Position numbers and translations under genes: made by a program
Assembly (NCBI RefSeq): GCF_000158955.1
Contig: NZ_GG657757.1
Location: forward strand, 437,164 to 501,163
Origin: Streptomyces viridochromogenes DSM 40736
GTDB taxonomy: Bacteria > Actinomycetota > Actinomycetes > Streptomycetales > Streptomycetaceae
DNA length: 64,000 bases
Reading direction: 5' to 3'
Shown here: positions 50,197-59,081 of the stretch, piece by piece
Layout of the letters: every line of letters begins with the position of its first letter
How positions within the stretch are numbered: the first letter of the stretch is position 1
Notes under the pieces: generated by a model
Databases searched by the model: none
Told to the model about the DNA's origin: nothing
The model's input: only the letters and a program-made list of their open reading frames with translations

Positions 50197-52626
50197 TCAC
50201 ACGTCGGGGAGGGCCGCCTCGGGGACAGCCTGCTCGGCCCAGATGATCTTGCCGTCGGGTGTCTGCCGGGCGCCCCAGCCCTGGCACAACTGGGCGACGA
50301 GGAGCAGCCCGCGGCCGCCCTCGTCATAGGTGCGGGCCCGGCGCATGTGCGGGGCGGTGGTGCTGCCGTCCGACACCTCGCAGATGAGGGCACGGTCGTG
50401 GATCAGCCTCAGTTCGATGGGCGGTCGCGCGTGCCGGATGGCGTTGGTGACCAGCTCGCTGACCACGAGTTCGGTGACGAACACGTACTCCTCGAGACCC
50501 CAGTCGGCCAGTTGCCGGCAGGCGTTCTTGCGTGCCGTGGCGACCGCGGCGGTGTCGGGTGGTACCTCCCAGGTGGCCACGTGGAGGGCGTCCAGGGCGC
50601 GGGTGCGGGCCACGAGCAGGGCCACGTCGTCGGCCGGCCGGTCCGGGAGCATGGTCCGCAGCACCGCTTCGCAGGTGCTCTCGAGCGAGGTCCCGGACCG
50701 CCGCAGCACCTGGAGCAGTGCGTCCATGCCGTCGTCGATGTCGCGGAACCGGGATTCGACGAGGCCGTCGGTGTACAGCGTGAGGACGCTTCCTTCGGGC
50801 AGTTCCAGATCGACGGCCTCGAAGGGCAGACTGCCCAGCCCGAGGGGAGGCCCCGCGGGGATGTCGAGGAACTCGACCCCGCCGCCCGGTGTGGCCAGCG
50901 CCGGGACGGGATGCCCCGCGCGCGCCAGGGAGCATCGGCGGGACACCGGGTCGTACACGGCGTACAGGCAGGTGGCTCCGACCTCGCCCGCGGTGTCGAC
51001 TCCCGCGGCCAGGTGGGTGACCAGGTCGTCCAGGTGGGTCAGCAGCTCGTCGGGGGGGAGATCCACGTCGGCCAGGGTCCGTACGGCCGTCCGCAGCCGC
51101 CCCATGGTGGCCGAGGCCTGGATGCCGTGGCCGACGACGTCGCCGACGACCAGTGCGACGCGGGCGCCGGACAGCGGGATGACGTCGAACCAGTCGCCAC
51201 CGACCCCGGCCTGTGCGCTGGCGGGCAGATAGCGGGAGGCGATGTCGAGGGCGGACTGCTCGGGCAGCCGTTGCGGCAGGAGGCTGCTCTGCAGGGTGAG
51301 GGAGGTGGTGCGCTCGCGGGTGAAGCGGCGGGCGTTGTCGATGCTGAGGGCGGCTCGCTCGGTGATCTCCTGGCCGAGCAGCAGGTCGTCCTGTTCGAAG
51401 GGTTCCGGGGTCCGGTGGCGGGAGAAGGTGGCCACGCCCAGGGTGATGCCCCGTGCCCGCAGGGGCACCGCCAGCACCGAGTGGAACCCGAACCGTCGCA
51501 TGCGTTCGGCCCGCTCGGGGGTCTGGCGCAGCACATACTCCATCGCCTCGGCGGTGACCTGCTGGATCAGCGGCCGGCCGGCGGCCAGGCACTCGGCCGC
51601 CGTCGACCTGTGCGGATAGACGGCCACGGTCCCGTTCGGGACCACTGTCTCGGGGCAGCCCTCGAGAACCGACTGGTGGGCGACCCGACGCAGCCGCACG
51701 GCACCGCGCGGGGCTCCCGAGGGCGGGTCGGCACCGCCCTCGATGGACGGCAGCAGGTCGACGGTGACGAAGTCGGCGAGCTGTGGCACGGCCACGTCGG
51801 CGAGTTCCTGCGCGGTACGGACCAGGTCGAGCGTGCTGCCGACGCGCCGGCTCGCCGCGTTCACCAGGGCCAGCCGCTGCCGGGACAGGTGCTGCTCGGT
51901 CATGTCGTGCGCCGAGAGCAGCACACCCTGTGTCCGGCCGTCGCCCGCCCGTACCGGGGCCAGGGCCACCGTCCACACGGTCGCGCGTTCATGGCCCGCC
52001 AGTTGCAGCGAGACCTCGAGGTCCTGCCGACGGCCGGTCTCCAGCGCACGTCGCATGTGCCGCTCGGTGCGGTCGGCCTGCGGGTGGTGCACGATCTCCG
52101 AGATGCGCAGCCCGCGCATCGCCTCCTCGGGCAGGCCGATCACCCGTTCCATGTCCGCGTTCGCCATGACCAGCCGCAGGCGGGTGTCGTACAGCGCCGT
52201 CGTGCAGGTGGACTGGGTGAAGCTCCTCCTGAGGAACCCGTCGTCGTCCGGACTGACCACGGGACTCGTGACCGCCGCGAGCAACAGCCACTCGTCGTGG
52301 CCGTCGCCGTCCTGCCGGAGGTGTGCCAGCAGATTCACCGTCAGGGAGTGCCCCTCGCGGTGCAGCAGTGTCGCCCTTCCGCTCCACCTGGGCAGGGTCT
52401 GCGGGGAGCCGGGCACGTCCGGCGGGAGTCCGTCGGCGAGCAGTGCGGCCCCTGACCTGCCGACGACCTCCGAGTCCTGGTAGCCGAGCAGCCTGCGCGC
52501 CCCTTCGCTCCATCCCGTGACGATGCCGTGCTCGTCCACGACGGCCTTCGCGGTGGCCGCCTCGTCGACGAGATCCTGCGGCGAGGCACCGCGGTCCTCA
52601 CCCGGAACGGACGCTGATCTCGCCAT
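50197..52626 (-). CDS. PAS-GAF-SpoIIE phosphatase with C-terminal HATPase
   Basis: The 809-residue protein has two PAS domains (about 20-120 and 135-245; VDEHGIVTGWSEGARRLLGY), a GAF domain (about 255-425; VLAVPLRARGITLGVATFSR), a SpoIIE/PP2C phosphatase (about 440-660; GGDWFDVIPL, VVGDVVGHGIQASATMGRL, YTDGLVESR, PADDVALLVAR) and an RsbW-like HATPase_c (about 680-800; ELVVSELVTNAIRHA, EGGRGLLLVAQL). Such proteins both phosphorylate and dephosphorylate anti-sigma antagonists in Streptomyces. The PAS/GAF parts sense an unknown signal. It is a single-gene unit; GAGG precedes the ATG. Confidence 0.93.
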   Translation of the reverse strand: MARSASVPGEDRGASPQDLVDEAATAKAVVDEHGIVTGWSEGARRLLGYQDSEVVGRSGAALLADGLPPDVPGSPQTLPRWSGRATLLHREGHSLTVNLLAHLRQDGDGHDEWLLLAAVTSPVVSPDDDGFLRRSFTQSTCTTALYDTRLRLVMANADMERVIGLPEEAMRGLRISEIVHHPQADRTERHMRRALETGRRQDLEVSLQLAGHERATVWTVALAPVRAGDGRTQGVLLSAHDMTEQHLSRQRLALVNAASRRVGSTLDLVRTAQELADVAVPQLADFVTVDLLPSIEGGADPPSGAPRGAVRLRRVAHQSVLEGCPETVVPNGTVAVYPHRSTAAECLAAGRPLIQQVTAEAMEYVLRQTPERAERMRRFGFHSVLAVPLRARGITLGVATFSRHRTPEPFEQDDLLLGQEITERAALSIDNARRFTRERTTSLTLQSSLLPQRLPEQSALDIASRYLPASAQAGVGGDWFDVIPLSGARVALVVGDVVGHGIQASATMGRLRTAVRTLADVDLPPDELLTHLDDLVTHLAAGVDTAGEVGATCLYAVYDPVSRRCSLARAGHPVPALATPGGGVEFLDIPAGPPLGLGSLPFEAVDLELPEGSVLTLYTDGLVESRFRDIDDGMDALLQVLRRSGTSLESTCEAVLRTMLPDRPADDVALLVARTRALDALHVATWEVPPDTAAVATARKNACRQLADWGLEEYVFVTELVVSELVTNAIRHARPPIELRLIHDRALICEVSDGSTTAPHMRRARTYDEGGRGLLLVAQLCQGWGARQTPDGKIIWAEQAVPEAALPDV

Positions 52627-52811
52627 GGAACCTCAATCCGCCTCAGCCGCTCAGTGTTCTTGCCGCACTCTTGCCACGTTCGTCCCCTTTTGTTCAGATA
52701 CGTTCCAAGAATGACAGATAGCCCCTTCCCGGGTTGAATGGCCTGGAACGCTGAACGGCCGCGCGGGAGGGCCGGGGCCCCAATCCACCGACCAGGGCGG
52801 AGGGCGTGACC

Positions 52812-54275
52812 ATGACCGTCACCGGCGAGCGGACCTGGCCGAGCGCGGCCGAGTGGACCGGAAGGATCTTCAGCGAGGGCTGGCGGTACCCCGAGGGCGG
52901 CACCCTCGGGGTGATCGAGCCGGCCACCGGCGAGCCACTGGCGGAGGTGGGCCGGGCCTCACCCGCGGACGTCGCGCGGGCCGGTGCCCGGGCGGCCCGG
53001 GCCGGGTCGGCATGGGCCGCGGCCACGGTGTCGGAACGGGTCGACGTACTGTCGCGCGCCGATCGAGCCCTGCGGGAGCACAGCGAGGCGGTCCGTGAAT
53101 GGATCGTCCGGGAGTCGGGCGGCGTCCCCACCAAGGGAGACTACGAGATCGCCGCCGGGCTCGGTCAGTTGCAGCACGCGATCGGGCTCGCGTCGCTGCC
53201 CCCGGGCGAGGTCCTCACGCCGCAGGCGCCCGGCGGGACGAGTCTGGCGTGGCGGGTGCCGCTCGGGGTGGTGGGGGTCATCGCCCCCTGGAACGCGCCG
53301 TTGCTGTTCGCGATGCGGGCATTGGCGCCGGCGCTGGTCCTCGGCAACGCCGCGCTGCTCAAGCCGGACCCCCTCACCCCGGTCTCCGGAGGTGTTCTCG
53401 TCGCGCGGCTGTTCCAGGAGGCCGGGCTGCCCGACGGAGTGCTGCACGTCCTTCCCGGCGGCGCGGAGACCGGGCGTGCGGTCGTCGCCGACCGGCATGT
53501 CGCGATGGTCTCGTTCACCGGCTCGACCGAGGCCGGGCGGGAAGTGGCCCGGGTAGCGGGCGAAGGGCTCAAACGCGTGTCGCTGGAGCTGGGCGGCAAG
53601 AACTCGATCGTCGTGCTGGCGGACGCGGACGTGGAGGCGGCCGCCGCGGCGGGGGCCGTCAGCTCCTTCGGCTATCAGGGGCAGGCCTGTGTCGCCGCCG
53701 GGCGCCATGTGGTGCACGCGGATGTCGTCGAGGCGTACACCGAGGCGCTCGTCCGGCAGGCGAAGGCGCTGCCGATCGGGGACCCGCGCGACGACGGCGT
53801 GGTGATCGGTCCCGTCATCAGCGAACGGCAGGCGGCCCGGATCGAGCGGATCGTGGACGAAAGCGTGGTCGGCGGGGCACGTGTGCTGACCGGGGGCACC
53901 CGCGAGGGGCTCTTCTACCCGCCCACCGTGCTGGACCGCGTCGACCGGACCATGCCTGTCTTCACCGAGGAGATCTTCGGACCTGTCGCTCCCGTCATCC
54001 CGTTCCACGGCGAGGACCAGGCCGTGGAGATCGCCAACGACACCGCGTACGGCCTGACCGCCGCCGTCCACTCCCGGTCCCTCCCCCGGGCCACCGCCTT
54101 CGCGCAGCGGTTGCGCACCGGCATGATCCACATCAACGACGTGTCCGCCAAGGACGCCGCGAACGCGCCGTTCGGCGGCATGGGCCTCTCGGGCAACGCC
54201 TCCCGCATCGGCGGGACCTCCAGCCTGGAGCAGTTCACGCAGTGGCGCTGGATGACGGCGCCCGGGTCGCTGTGA
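52812..54275 (+). CDS. Aldehyde dehydrogenase (benzaldehyde dehydrogenase-like)
   Basis: The 487-residue protein is an NAD(P)-dependent aldehyde dehydrogenase with VIAPWNAPLLFAMRALAPAL, FTGSTEAGREV, general base Glu in SLELGGKNSIVV, nucleophile Cys in GYQGQACVAAGR and PVFTEEIFGPVAPV. Overall it resembles benzaldehyde/vanillin dehydrogenases. ATG at 52812 is preferred to GTG at 52806 because GGCGGAGGG is 7-9 bases upstream. It precedes the steroid cluster but faces its thiolase gene convergently, so membership in that pathway is uncertain. Confidence 0.88.
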   Translation: MTVTGERTWPSAAEWTGRIFSEGWRYPEGGTLGVIEPATGEPLAEVGRASPADVARAGARAARAGSAWAAATVSERVDVLSRADRALREHSEAVREWIVRESGGVPTKGDYEIAAGLGQLQHAIGLASLPPGEVLTPQAPGGTSLAWRVPLGVVGVIAPWNAPLLFAMRALAPALVLGNAALLKPDPLTPVSGGVLVARLFQEAGLPDGVLHVLPGGAETGRAVVADRHVAMVSFTGSTEAGREVARVAGEGLKRVSLELGGKNSIVVLADADVEAAAAAGAVSSFGYQGQACVAAGRHVVHADVVEAYTEALVRQAKALPIGDPRDDGVVIGPVISERQAARIERIVDESVVGGARVLTGGTREGLFYPPTVLDRVDRTMPVFTEEIFGPVAPVIPFHGEDQAVEIANDTAYGLTAAVHSRSLPRATAFAQRLRTGMIHINDVSAKDAANAPFGGMGLSGNASRIGGTSSLEQFTQWRWMTAPGSL

Positions 54276-54318
54276 CCCTGCCAGCGGGGGCGGGGGCCGC
54301 CGGTGGGGTGCCGTCGGC

Positions 54319-55477
54319 TCAGAGGCGTTCGACGATGGTCACGTTGGCCTGACCGCCGCCCTCGCACATCGTCTGCAGGCCGTAGCGGCCGCCCGTGCGT
54401 TCCAGTTCATGCAGGAGCGTGGTCATCAGCCGGGTGCCGGTGGCGCCGAGCGGGTGGCCGAGAGCGATCGCGCCGCCGTTGGCGTTGACCTTCTCCGGAT
54501 CGGCGCCCGTCTCCTTCAGCCAGGCCAGCACCACGGAGGCGAAGGCCTCGTTGATCTCGACCAGGTCGATGGCGTCGAGCGTCATCCCGGACTTCTTCAG
54601 GGCGTGCGCGGTGGCGGGGATCGGGGCGGACAGCATGCGGATCGGGTCCTCGCCGCGCACCGAGAGGTGGTGGACGCGGGCCCTTGGGGTCAGACCGTGC
54701 TCCTGTACGGCTCGCTCCGAGGCGATGAGCACGGCCGAGGCGCCGTCGGAGATCTGCGAGGAGAGCGCGGCCGTCAGCCTGCCGCCTTCCACCAGCGGCT
54801 GCAGTGCGGCCATCCTCTCCCGGCTGGTGTCGCGGCGTGGTCCCTCGTCGTGGGTCACGTCGCCGTACGCGACGGTCTCCCGGTCGAAGCGGCCCTCGTC
54901 GACGGCCCGGATCGCCCGCTGGTGGGAGCGCAGCGCGAACTCCTCCATGGCCTCCCGAGTGATGTCCCACTTGCGGGCGATCTCCTCGGCGCCGAGGAAC
55001 TGGTTGACCGGCCGGTCCCCGTAGCGGGCCCGCCAGCCCACCGAGCCGGCGAACGGTCCCTCGGTCAGGCCCAGCGGTTCGGCGGCCTGCCGGGTGGCGA
55101 AGGCGATGGGGATCTGCGACATGTTCTGCACACCGCCGGCGACGACCAGGTCCTGGGTGCCGGAGAGCACACCCTGTGCGGCGAAGTGCAGGGCCTGCTG
55201 CGAGGAGCCGCACTGGCGGTCGACCCGTCACCCCGGGCACCTCTTCCGGCAGTCCGGCGGCCAGCCAGCTGGTGCGGGCTATGTCACCGGCCTGCGGGCC
55301 GACGGTGTCGAGGCAGCCGAGGACGACGTCCTCGACGGCGGCCGGGTCGACGCCGGAGCGCTCCATCAGCGCGGTCAGCACGTGAGCGCCGAGGTCGGCC
55401 GGGTGGACGGCGGACAGCCCGCCGCCCCGCCGGCCGACCGGGGTGCGCACCGCTTCGACGATGTAGGCCTCGGCCAT
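54319..55477 (-). pseudogene. fadA6: Acetyl-CoA acyltransferase (FadA6-like thiolase), frameshifted
   Basis: The gene starts normally (MAEAYIVEAVRTPVGRRGGG) with GAGGAGAC upstream, reaches GLPEEVPGVT, then loses frame: an extra G in a GGG run (55224-55226) precedes what should be VDRQCGSSQQALHFAAQG, the active-site Cys segment. The other frame continues intact to the stop with GGVQNMSQIPIAF, VEINEAFASVVLAW and the second catalytic motif CEGGGQANV. Restored, it would be about 385 residues, the normal thiolase length. In the KstR2 pathway this enzyme (FadA6) does the thiolytic step on the opened-ring product. A one-base sequencing error would restore it. Confidence 0.85.
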
Positions 55478-55494
55478 GACGTCTCCTCATCCGT

Positions 55495-55530
55495 GTCTGC
55501 GATGTGCGGGTCTGCGATGTGCGGGTCTGC
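55495..55530. repeat. Short tandem repeat before the thiolase gene
   Basis: A 15-bp unit GTCTGCGATGTGCGG occurs at 55495-55509 and 55510-55524, followed by a partial copy GTCTGC to 55530, directly after the regulator's stop codon. Confidence 0.85.
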
Positions 55531-56160
55531 CTACGAGTCGCGTGGCGCGATGCCCTCCAGCACCATCGACAAGTACTGGCGGGCGATCTCCTCGGGGCTG
55601 TGCCGGCCGCCCGGCCGGTACCAGGACGCGGCGACCCAGACCGTGTCGCGCAGGAAGCGGTAGGTGAGCCGTACGTCCAGGTCGGCGCGGAAGACCTTGG
55701 CGGACACTCCGCGCTCCAGCGTGCCCAGCCACGCCTTCTCGAACTTCTGCTGCGACTCGACGAGATAGGCGAAGTGCGGTTGCGTCCCGAGGTGCCTGGA
55801 CTCCTTCTGGTAGATGGCGACCGCGTCGAGGTGGCGGTCGATCTCCCGGAAGGACTCGGTGACGAGGGCCTCCAGCGTCTCCCTGGGACCGAGCCCGGCG
55901 CAGAGCACGGCGTCGTACCGTGCCCAGAGCTCGTCCAGGAAGCCGGAGAGGATCTCGTCCAGCATCGACTCCTTGGAGTCGAAGTGGTAGTACAGGCTGC
56001 CCGCCAGCATCCCCGCCGCATCCGCGATCTTGCGGACCGTGGTGGCGTTGTAGCCCTGCGCGGCGAACACCCGGGCCGCGATGGCCAGGAGTTCCTCGCG
56101 CCGCTCGGGCGGGCTCACCGAGCTCTTCTTACGGTCGCTGTTGCTCTTGCTGTTCGGCAC
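55531..56160 (-). CDS. kstR2: TetR-family repressor KstR2-like
   Basis: The 209-residue protein has a TetR helix-turn-helix (about 22-65; NATTVRKIADAAGMLAGSLY, YHFDSKESMLDEIL) and a ligand domain whose end FLRDTVWVAASWYRPGGRHS matches the mycobacterial KstR2 pattern VYRFIRDTTWVSVRWYRPGG. KstR2 represses genes for degradation of steroid rings C and D and is released by HIP-CoA. Operators resembling its motif AnCAAGnnCTTGnT lie at 57021-57040 and 63609-63627. The GTG start gives a Lys/Ser-rich N-terminal arm; no strong ribosome site is present, and a GAGG lies 14 bases upstream. Confidence 0.85.
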   Translation of the reverse strand: MPNSKSNSDRKKSSVSPPERREELLAIAARVFAAQGYNATTVRKIADAAGMLAGSLYYHFDSKESMLDEILSGFLDELWARYDAVLCAGLGPRETLEALVTESFREIDRHLDAVAIYQKESRHLGTQPHFAYLVESQQKFEKAWLGTLERGVSAKVFRADLDVRLTYRFLRDTVWVAASWYRPGGRHSPEEIARQYLSMVLEGIAPRDS

Positions 56161-56175
56161 CGGGCCATTCTCGCC

Positions 56176-56964
56176 TCACGGGTGCTGACTGCTGACCGAC
56201 AGCACCTCGCCGGTCAGGTACGACGAGTAGCCGCTGGCCAGGAACACGATCGCGTTGGCCACCTCCCACGGTTCGGCGTGGCGCCCGAAGGCCTCCCGGC
56301 CGGTCAGTTCCTCCAGCAGCTCGGCAGTGGTGACCTTGGCGAGGTGTGGATGCATGGCCAGGCTCGGGGAGACGGCGTTCACCCGCACGCCGTACGCGGC
56401 GGCCTCCACCGCGGCGCACCGGGTGAGCGCCATGACCCCGGCCTTCGCGGCGGCGTAGTGCGCCTGCCCCCGCTGCGCGCGCCAGCCGGCCACCGAGGCG
56501 TTGTTGACGACGACACCGCCGCCACCCGCGGCCTTCATCCGGCGCAGCGCGGCGCGGGTGCAGCGGAAGGTGCCGCTCAGCGTGACGTCGAGGACCTTGT
56601 CCCACTGCTCGTCGGTCATGTCGACGAGGTCGGCGGTGCCGCCGAGGCCCGCGTTGTTGACGACGATGTCCAGACGTCCGTGCTGCTCCTCGGCGTGCTC
56701 GAACAGCGCGCCGACCTGCTCCTCGTCGGTGACGTCGCAGGGCTGTGCGGTGACGCGGTCCGCGCCGAACTCGCCGGCCAGTTCCGCCTCGGACTCCTTG
56801 AGCCGTCGGACGTGGGTGTCGGAGACCACGACCCGGGCGCCCTCCTCCAGCAGCCGCCGGGCGGTCGCGCCGCCGATCCCGGCACCCGCGGCGGCGGTGA
56901 CGACGGCCGTACGGCCTGCCAGCAGGTCATGGCCCGGCAGGTACGGCGGCGGGGCCGACGTCAT
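56176..56964 (-). CDS. ipdF: Short-chain dehydrogenase, IpdF-like
   Basis: The 262-residue SDR has the nucleotide loop TAAAGAGIGGATARRLLEEG (residues 23-42), NNAG, and the catalytic Ser/Tyr/Lys set in NASVAGWRAQRGQAHYAAAK. In mycobacteria and Rhodococcus the SDR beside kstR2 is IpdF, proposed to oxidise a hydroxyl on the steroid-derived indanedione-CoA intermediate. It is first in an operon with kstR2 and the thiolase; KstR2-type operators lie 57-76 bases upstream. The assignment rests on order and family, since SDR sequence alone does not give the substrate. Confidence 0.78.
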   Translation of the reverse strand: MTSAPPPYLPGHDLLAGRTAVVTAAAGAGIGGATARRLLEEGARVVVSDTHVRRLKESEAELAGEFGADRVTAQPCDVTDEEQVGALFEHAEEQHGRLDIVVNNAGLGGTADLVDMTDEQWDKVLDVTLSGTFRCTRAALRRMKAAGGGGVVVNNASVAGWRAQRGQAHYAAAKAGVMALTRCAAVEAAAYGVRVNAVSPSLAMHPHLAKVTTAELLEELTGREAFGRHAEPWEVANAIVFLASGYSSYLTGEVLSVSSQHP

Positions 56965-57012
56965 GGGCGTACCTCCTGGGGCTCTCGGCGTCGCTCGACG
57001 GCTGACGCCCCG

Positions 57013-57040
57013 TAGGTTAACCTACCAAACACTTGTTAGG
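57013..57040. promoter_or_regulatory. KstR2-like operator in divergent promoter region
   Basis: CCTACCAAACACTTGTTAGG (57021-57040) contains ACCAAACACTTGTT, matching the KstR2 motif AnCAAGnnCTTGnT at all but one fixed position. It overlaps a perfect palindrome TAGGTTAACCTA (57013-57024). It lies between ipdF and the enoyl-CoA hydratase operon and could repress both. Confidence 0.7.
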
Positions 57041-57054
57041 GAAGGAGGATGCGG

Positions 57055-57912
57055 ATGCCGACTGCCCGCACCGCGCCCCGGGAGCCCGTCCGCTACGAGC
57101 GCCGCGGCGCCGTCGCCCTGGTGACGATGGACCGGCCCGAGTACCGCAATGCCCAGAACTCCGCCATGACCTACGCCCTGGACCGGGCCTTCTACCGGGC
57201 GGCGGACGACGACGAGGTGAGGGTCGTGGTCCTCGCCGGAGCGGGGCGGCATTTCTCCGCGGGTCACGACATCGGCACCCCGGAGCGGGACGCGCATCTG
57301 CCGTTCGACCGCAGGGCCGGGCTGTGGTGGGACCACTCGCGGAAGTCGGGGGCGGAGAGCCGCTTCGCCCGCGAGTCCGAGGTGTACCTGGGGATGTGCC
57401 GGCGGTGGCGCGAACTGCCCAAGCCGGTCATCGCCTCGGTGCAGGGCGCGTGCGTGGCCGGCGGGCTGATGCTCGCCTGGGTCTGTGACCTGATCGTCGC
57501 CTCCGAGGACGCCTTCTTCGCCGACCCGGTGGTGCGCATGGGCATCCCGGGGGTGGAGTACTTCGCCCACCCGTGGGTGATGCCGCCGCGGATCGCCAAG
57601 GAGTTCCTCTACACCGGCGACCGGATGAGCGCGCGGCGCGCCTACGAGGTCGGCATGGTCAACCGGGTCGTGCCCCGCGAGGAACTCAGCTGGCACACTC
57701 TGGAGTTGGCGGAGAGGATCGCGGCGATGCCCCGGATGGGTCTTGCGCTGACGAAGCGTGCCGTCAACCAGGCCGAGGACCTCCAGGGCCTGCACTCGGG
57801 ACTGGACTCGGTCTTCGGGCTGCACCATCTCGCCCACGCCCACAACGCGGAGACGGGCGACGACTCGCTCGGCGGGATGGACGTGCGCGCGATGAAGGAG
57901 GCGGGCGGCTGA
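57055..57912 (+). CDS. Enoyl-CoA hydratase/isomerase family protein
   Basis: The 285-residue crotonase has VALVTMDRPEYRNAQNSAMT, the first oxyanion segment GRHFSAGHDIGTPERD and the second VQGACVAGGLMLAWVCDLIV. It adds water across a steroid-derived enoyl-CoA or catalyses a related reaction. ATG at 57055 is preferred to that at 57049 because AAGGAGG (57042-57048) is adjacent to the latter and six bases from the former. The stop overlaps the fadE31-like start by one base, and a KstR2-like operator lies just upstream. Confidence 0.87.
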   Translation: MPTARTAPREPVRYERRGAVALVTMDRPEYRNAQNSAMTYALDRAFYRAADDDEVRVVVLAGAGRHFSAGHDIGTPERDAHLPFDRRAGLWWDHSRKSGAESRFARESEVYLGMCRRWRELPKPVIASVQGACVAGGLMLAWVCDLIVASEDAFFADPVVRMGIPGVEYFAHPWVMPPRIAKEFLYTGDRMSARRAYEVGMVNRVVPREELSWHTLELAERIAAMPRMGLALTKRAVNQAEDLQGLHSGLDSVFGLHHLAHAHNAETGDDSLGGMDVRAMKEAGG

Positions 57913-59081
57913 TGGACCTCGACTTCACCCCCGCCGAGGACGTCTTCCGGGCCGAGGTCCGGAATTGGCTCGCCTCCCATGTACCGGCCGTCCCGCTCCC
58001 CTCGCTGGAGACCGCCGAGGGGTTCGCCGCCCATAGGGAATGGGAACGCACGCTGTTCGCCGACCGCTGGTCGGTGGTCTCCTGGCCCGAAGCGTTCGGC
58101 GGCCGGGGCTCCTCCCCGCTGGAGTGGCTGATCTTCGAGGAGGAGTACTACCGGGCCGGCGCGCCCGGCCGGGTCTCCCAGAACGGCATCAACCTCCTCG
58201 CGCCCACCCTCTTCGAGCACGGCACCGACGAGCAGCGTGCGCGCGTCCTGCCGCCCATGGCGAGCGGTGAGGTCGTCTGGGCACAGGCCTGGTCCGAACC
58301 GGAGGCGGGGTCCGACCTGGCCTCGCTGCGGTCCACCGCCGTGCGGACCGCAGAGGGCTGGCGCATCAGCGGCCAGAAGACCTGGTCGTCCCGGGCGGCC
58401 TTCGCCGACCGCGCGTTCGGCCTGTTCCGCAGCGATCCGGAAGCGGACCGGCCGCACCGGGGCCTGACGTACCTGATGTTCCCGCTCGACGCCGACGGGG
58501 TGACGGTGCGGCCCATCGGGCGGCTGGACGGCAAGCCCGCCTTCGCCGAGCTCTTCCTCGACGACGTGTTCGTCCCCGACGAGGACGTCATCGGCGAGCC
58601 GGGCCAGGGCTGGCGGGTCGCGATGAGCACCACCGGCAACGAGCGCGGACTGACCCTGCGCAGCCCCGGCCGCTTCACCGCCGCGGCGGACCGGCTGACC
58701 GCGCTGTGGCGCTCCGCCGCCGACCCCTGCGACACGGCGCTGCGCGACCGGGTCGCCGACGCGGTGATCGGCGCCCGCGCCTACCAGCTGTTCACCTACG
58801 CCCATACCTCACGTATCGCCGCCGGCGGGTCGATCGGCGCCGAGTCCAGCCTCAACAAGGTCTACTGGTCCGAGCTGGACGTCGCCCTGCACGAGACCGC
58901 CCTCGATCTGCTCGGCCCCTACGGCGAGCTGTCCGACGAGGCCGCCGAGGCACCGGCGCACGGAAGGTGGGCGGAGGGGCACACGTTCTCGCTGGCCGGG
59001 CCGATCTACGCCGGCACCAACGAGATCCAGCGCGACATCATCGCCGAGCGGCTCCTCGGTCTGCCGAAGGGGCGCCGATGA
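57912..59081 (+). CDS. fadE31: Acyl-CoA dehydrogenase, FadE31-like
   Basis: The 389-residue protein has AQAWSEPEAGSDLASLRSTA, MSTTGNERGLTLRSPGRF and the end AGPIYAGTNEIQRDIIAERL, closely following mycobacterial FadE31 in these segments and in the start DLDFTPAEDVFRAEVRNWLA. FadE31 and FadE32 form a heteromeric dehydrogenase acting on the opened-ring methyl-oxo-octanedioyl-CoA. The ATG overlaps the hydratase stop, and its own stop overlaps the next dehydrogenase start, so all three are translationally coupled. The assignment is from remembered family sequence, not alignment. Confidence 0.82.
   Translation: MDLDFTPAEDVFRAEVRNWLASHVPAVPLPSLETAEGFAAHREWERTLFADRWSVVSWPEAFGGRGSSPLEWLIFEEEYYRAGAPGRVSQNGINLLAPTLFEHGTDEQRARVLPPMASGEVVWAQAWSEPEAGSDLASLRSTAVRTAEGWRISGQKTWSSRAAFADRAFGLFRSDPEADRPHRGLTYLMFPLDADGVTVRPIGRLDGKPAFAELFLDDVFVPDEDVIGEPGQGWRVAMSTTGNERGLTLRSPGRFTAAADRLTALWRSAADPCDTALRDRVADAVIGARAYQLFTYAHTSRIAAGGSIGAESSLNKVYWSELDVALHETALDLLGPYGELSDEAAEAPAHGRWAEGHTFSLAGPIYAGTNEIQRDIIAERLLGLPKGRR

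Noticed and set aside
52812..54275. Aldehyde dehydrogenase as a KstR2 regulon member
   Set aside because: It is transcribed convergently to the thiolase and no KstR2-like operator precedes it.
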